Source of the DNA: Pseudogymnoascus destructans
Lineage: Eukaryota; Ascomycota; Leotiomycetes; Thelebolales; Thelebolaceae
Direction: 5' to 3'
NCBI RefSeq assembly: GCF_001641265.1
Contig: NW_020167596.1
Span: 1-11,055, forward strand
Length of the DNA stretch: 11,055 bases
Shown piece by piece: positions 7,748-11,055 of the stretch. The notes beneath the pieces were generated by a model. It ran no database searches, was not told the origin of the DNA, and was given only the letters and a program-made list of their open reading frames with translations. The stretch's first letter is position 1; every line of letters starts with the position of its first letter. A program made the position numbers and the translations under genes.

Positions 7748-9621
7748 GGAGCTTGTCCCATGGCCCATTTTCGAACTCACGTTCTTGCAAGGACTGTAAG
7801 TTGACAGCCTCGCGACCGATGTAAATGTTCGCTGACGTCTCTTGTGCAGCTTTGCAAGGGGAACAAATTGACGTACTCTGATTGTTGATCAGACTTCAGA
7901 TGGTGGAGACATTCCGGTTCTAGTCGGGCGATGCATGGGAGGGGTGGTTGGGGGGGCATGTTATAGGATGGATTGTAAGAACCTGACGCAGCATGCAGAC
8001 GGTGCGTTCGATGGCGTTAATAAAAGAGATTTGCAAGACGAATCAAATGACGTCCTCCGATTTGTGATATGAGTTGAGACGGGTGAGATATTGCAGATTT
8101 CGCTGGGGCATCAGTGGGTGTGGTGGAGCACCTACTTTGAAGGATTATAACTTTTGCAGCTACGGTCGAAAGCTAACGTTCGGTATCGTCATTGAAAGAG
8201 ATTTACAAGAGGAATCGAATGGCCTCTTACGATTTTGATACGGCTTGAAACAAGTAAGTTATTTCGGATTTGTTGGGCCGGGCCAGGAAATGGGGCCCCA
8301 TGGCAACATGTGAGAAGGATTCCAACTTTTGCAGCGACGGCCGAAACTTAACGGTCGGCATCGTTAATGGAAGAGATTTACAATGGGAATCGAATGGCGT
8401 ATCCCGATTTGTGATCCGAGTTAAAATGGTGAAGATATTTATGATTTAGACGGGCAGCAGTGGGTAGGGGGCAAAGGGGGTTCTACATATGAGACGTGGT
8501 ATAACTTTTGCAGCGGTGCGCAGAACTCAACGTTCGATAGCGCCATTGAAAGATAATTGCAAGCAGAATCGAATGGCCTCCTCCGATTTTTGATACGAGT
8601 TGAAATGATTGTGTTATAACGGATTTCGATGGGTGATTAAGAAGAAGAGGGCATGGAACGGGAAGTGGTATAAAACCCGGACCGAGAGGCAAGGCGTAAC
8701 GTTCGATGTCGTAATTCAAAGAGATTTACAAGGGGAAGAAAATGGCGTCCTCCGATTTCTAATACGAGTAGAAGTGAGTTAGTTATTGCGGATTTAAACG
8801 GATGGTTGGTGGCAAGGGGGCCAGTGGACCTTAATTTTCGAAGGCCAATAACTTCTCAATCGACAGACGGAATCTAACGTTCAACACGGCAAATTGAAGC
8901 GCGTTTCAAGAGGAATAAAATGGCGTACTCTGAATTTCAGTACGATTCAAATTGGGTTGGTTATTTCGGATTTTGGTGGGTGGTAGGTGACAGGGGTGGA
9001 AGGGAGGCATAGTTCTTGAGGGGGTGATAACTTTTGAAGCGACAACCCGATCTTAACGTTCGTCATCGTCAATGATAGAGAATTACAAGGGGAATCAAAT
9101 GGCGTCCTCCGATTTTTGATACGAATTAAAACGGTGGAGATATTCCGGATATGGTCAGGCGGAAGGGGGAGGAGGGGTATGTCAGATGAGGGGCTATAAG
9201 TATTGCAATAGCGGCCGAATTTATCGTTCGGCATCACGTCTGAAAGAGAATTTGGAGGGGAACAAAATAGCGTCTTCATAATTTTGATATGATTTGAAAC
9301 GAGAGAGTTATTTCGGATTTAGACGACTGGCAATGGGTGGGGGGGGCAGGTATAAGGAGAGCAATAAGTTTTGCAGTAAGCAACAGAATTTATCGTTCGA
9401 GGGGGTATTAAAAGAGGATTGCAAGGGGAAGGGAATGCATCTTCGTATTTCTGATACGATTTGAAACGAGAGAGATATTCCGGATTTAGACGGGTGGTGG
9501 TTTGGGGGGTTCCAGGAAGACCCGATTTTTATCCCCAAGTATAACATGTGCAGCAACAGACAGAATTTATCGTTCGACATCAGGAAATGACGAGAAATAC
9601 GAGGAGAAGAGAATGGTGTCT

Positions 9622-9636
9622 TTAGGGTTAGGGTTA
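9622..9636 (+). repeat. Interstitial telomeric tract (TTAGGG, 2.5 units)
   Basis: TTAGGGTTAGGGTTA lies inside the satellite unit anchored at 9572. Neighbouring units have tccgattttt-gatacga-type sequence at the same place, so the tract replaces part of the core. The orientation matches a telomere to the right. Two and a half units are few, but the match is exact. Confidence 0.7.
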
Positions 9637-9849
9637 CAAATTGAAATGGGTGAGTTACTTTGATTTCCGTCGGGTGGCAAAGGTAAGGCAGCAAATATAT
9701 TGAGTGAGGTATTATAAGTTATGATAGAGGTGATGTATAAGGAGCGTTCGATATCGTTAATAGGGTAGTTTTTGAAGGGAAGAGAATGGCTTCTTCGGAA
9801 TTTTGATACGAGGTGAAATGGAAGGCGAATTTCGAATTCAGTTGAGTTT

Positions 9850-9864
9850 GGGGGGGGGGGGGGG
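9850..9864 (+). repeat. G15 homopolymer
   Basis: Fifteen consecutive G residues at the phase where other satellite units carry shorter G-runs. It could form a G-quadruplex and is also a place where run length is easily miscalled. Confidence 0.9.
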
Positions 9865-10614
9865 CGGCAGTATTTTGATGGGAATGAGGGGAAGTAAGGG
9901 GACATTGTAGAGGAATAGTTTGATATCGTCAATAGGGTAGTTTTGCAAGCGGAAGAGAATGGCTTCTTCAGAATTCGATACCAGTTGAAATGGGGGACGA
10001 ATTTCGAGTTGTGTGAATAGGGGTAGGATATATAAGGGAATAATATAACAGATGAGAATATAGTTTTGGGAATAAGATAGGGAAATATATCCGAAAATAA
10101 TATCGTTAATAGAGTAGTTTTACGAGACTTACAAATAGCGTTTTCAGAATTTTATTACAAGTTTAAATAAGGGAGATAATTCGATTTCGGTCAAGTAGGG
10201 GGGGGGTTGTGTTTTTGAGTTGGGGTGACGGGAGGTGAAGGGATGTTATAGGGGTAATTTTTGGAGAGGAAAAGAATGGCGTATTCAAAATTTTGATACG
10301 AGATAAAATGAGAGACGAATTTTGAATTTGGGTGATGGAGGGGGGGGTTATATAAAGGCAGTAATTATAATGGACGAGATATATTTTTGGGAATAAGATG
10401 GGTCAATAAAAGGTTTAATATTGTTAATAGGGTAGTTATATGAGACGAACGTAATGGGGTTTTTGGAATTTTGATAGGGTTTTATATAAGGGAAACGGGG
10501 AGTGAAATGGGAAGTGAGAGGCAGTTAGATGGGGAGTTGGGAGGTTTGAACAGGAAGTGAGTTTTAATGAAGCGAGAAGTAAAATGGGAAGTAGGGAGGG
10601 AGTAAATGGGGAGG

Positions 10615-10750
10615 TAGAGTTTAAAGGGAGAGTGGGAGGAGGGAAAGGGAGTTAAACGGGAGGTAGAGTTTAAAGGAGAGTGGGAGGAGGGAAAGGGAGT
10701 TAAACGGGGGAGTGTAGAGTTTAAAGGGAGAGTGGGAGGAGGGAAAGGGG
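10615..10750 (+). repeat. Three-copy ~50 bp tandem repeat
   Basis: Copies begin with tagagtttaaagg at 10615, 10664 and 10715 (periods 49 and 51) and continue with gagtgggaggagggaaaggg. They are nearly identical, hence younger than the surrounding degenerate repeats. Confidence 0.85.
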
Positions 10751-10898
10751 AAGTGAAGTAGGAAGTGAGAGAGGGGAGGTGGAGTGGGAAGTGAAGTGGG
10801 AAGTGAGAGAGGGTTGAAGATGAAGTGAGAGTTGGGAAATGGGAAGGGAGAGGATAGTATGGGGGATAAACGGGAAGTGAGAGGGTGGTAACGGGAGT

Positions 10899-10910
10899 TT
10901 AGGGTTAGGG
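10899..10910 (+). repeat. Interstitial telomeric tract (TTAGGG x2)
   Basis: Two exact TTAGGG units within the right minisatellite, same orientation as the tract at 9622. The corresponding place in the left flank, near 95-100, lacks them, so this is an insertion or local expansion relative to that copy. Confidence 0.6.
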
Positions 10911-11055
10911 AGTAAATGGGGAATGAATAAGGGTGAAATGGAAGTAAGGATGGTTGAATGGTGAGTGAGAGAATAGTGAAGGAGTGTGGTAGGGATGAAG
11001 TGTGAGTGAGAGTTAAGGAAGGGTGGGTGAGAGGGTAGAGAAGTGTGAGTGAGAG

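Larger units (their letters stand above)
7780..10490. repeat. Diverged ~175 bp satellite, about 15 units
   Basis: A recurring gttcg-type anchor sits at 7827, 8006, 8178, 8353 (ggtcg), 8532, 8701, 8879 (gttca), 9058, 9226, 9395, 9572, 9746 and 9918 (gtttg). Weaker units follow near 10094, 10260 and 10413. Spacings are 168-179. Each unit is approximately: taacttttgcag, the anchor, gagatttacaaggggaatcg, aatggcgtcctccgattttt, gatacgagttgaaa, a ttccggattt-like word, then a G-run. Units are only moderately similar, and the right-hand ones lose C and gain A/G. Minus-strand open frames here are by-products of the repeat. I know no named family for it. Confidence 0.85.
10490..11055 (+). repeat. Purine-rich subtelomeric minisatellite, right flank
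   Basis: Nearly all A/G on the + strand with T at intervals and very little C, made of degenerate gggaagtgagag, ggtggtaac and gagtaaatgggg words. No gene is visible. About 10800-10940 matches 1-138 in word order. The satellite grades into this block, without a sharp border, over about 10440-10510. The strand asymmetry continues to the window end. Confidence 0.8.

Noticed and set aside
7936..7957. Retroelement poly-A or terminal inverted repeats bounding the cassette
   Set aside because: No reverse transcriptase, long terminal repeat or convincing inverted termini could be found by eye.
7827..9750. RNA polymerase III B-box or tRNA-derived repeat from recurring gttcga
   Set aside because: Only the GTTCGA core matches; no A-box, cloverleaf or T-run terminator at proper distance.
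8483..9932. Minus-strand genes in the satellite
   Set aside because: The peptides are low complexity and recur with the satellite period, so they are by-products of the repeat.

Overview
The window looks like a piece of fungal subtelomere, most likely from a basidiomycete. This rests on protein-family recognition and on two short TTAGGG tracts, not on any search. The + strand carries the G-rich telomere-type strand at both window ends, so if this is a chromosome end the telomere should lie to the right. Two protein-coding loci sit between purine-rich minisatellite at 1-138 and at about 10490-11055. Those two flanks are clearly related to each other in the same orientation.

Left part (139-4794): a short GC-rich leader is followed by a telomere-linked-helicase type gene of about 4.4 kb. 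Its conceptual product has two Cys/His fingers of the OrsD/DUF3505 type, then a Crypton-like tyrosine-recombinase domain, then a RecQ-type DEAH helicase with a Cys-rich C-terminus. As written the gene is split across reading frames by about nine single-base shifts, all in the same direction. The joined reading contains no stop codons. This fits base-calling or assembly deletions better than old decay, although recent inactivation is possible.

Middle part (4795-6714): an AT-rich spacer is followed by a compact promoter-like cluster (T10 tract, CCAAT, GC-box, TATA at 5493-5578). Then come seven copies of a 152-154 bp tandem repeat (about 5630-6706). There is no ATG on the + strand from the cluster to the start codon at 6715, so the array looks like an amplified 5' leader of the next gene.

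Second gene (6715-7747): a 2-oxoglutarate/Fe(II) dioxygenase resembling the fungal TET/JBP-like family (HxD, distal His and Arg visible). It is also interrupted by small indels. A nucleic-acid base-modifying type oxygenase in the same cassette as a telomere-linked recombinase-helicase is the most interesting feature of the window.

Right part (about 7780-10490): a previously hidden, diverged satellite of about 15 units with a period near 175 bp starts just after the dioxygenase stop. Each unit shares a conserved block, and many carry a phased G-run. One unit holds a TTAGGG tract in place of part of its core. The satellite becomes more A/G-rich to the right and grades into the purine-rich minisatellite. 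No RNA genes, CRISPR array or supported minus-strand gene was seen.
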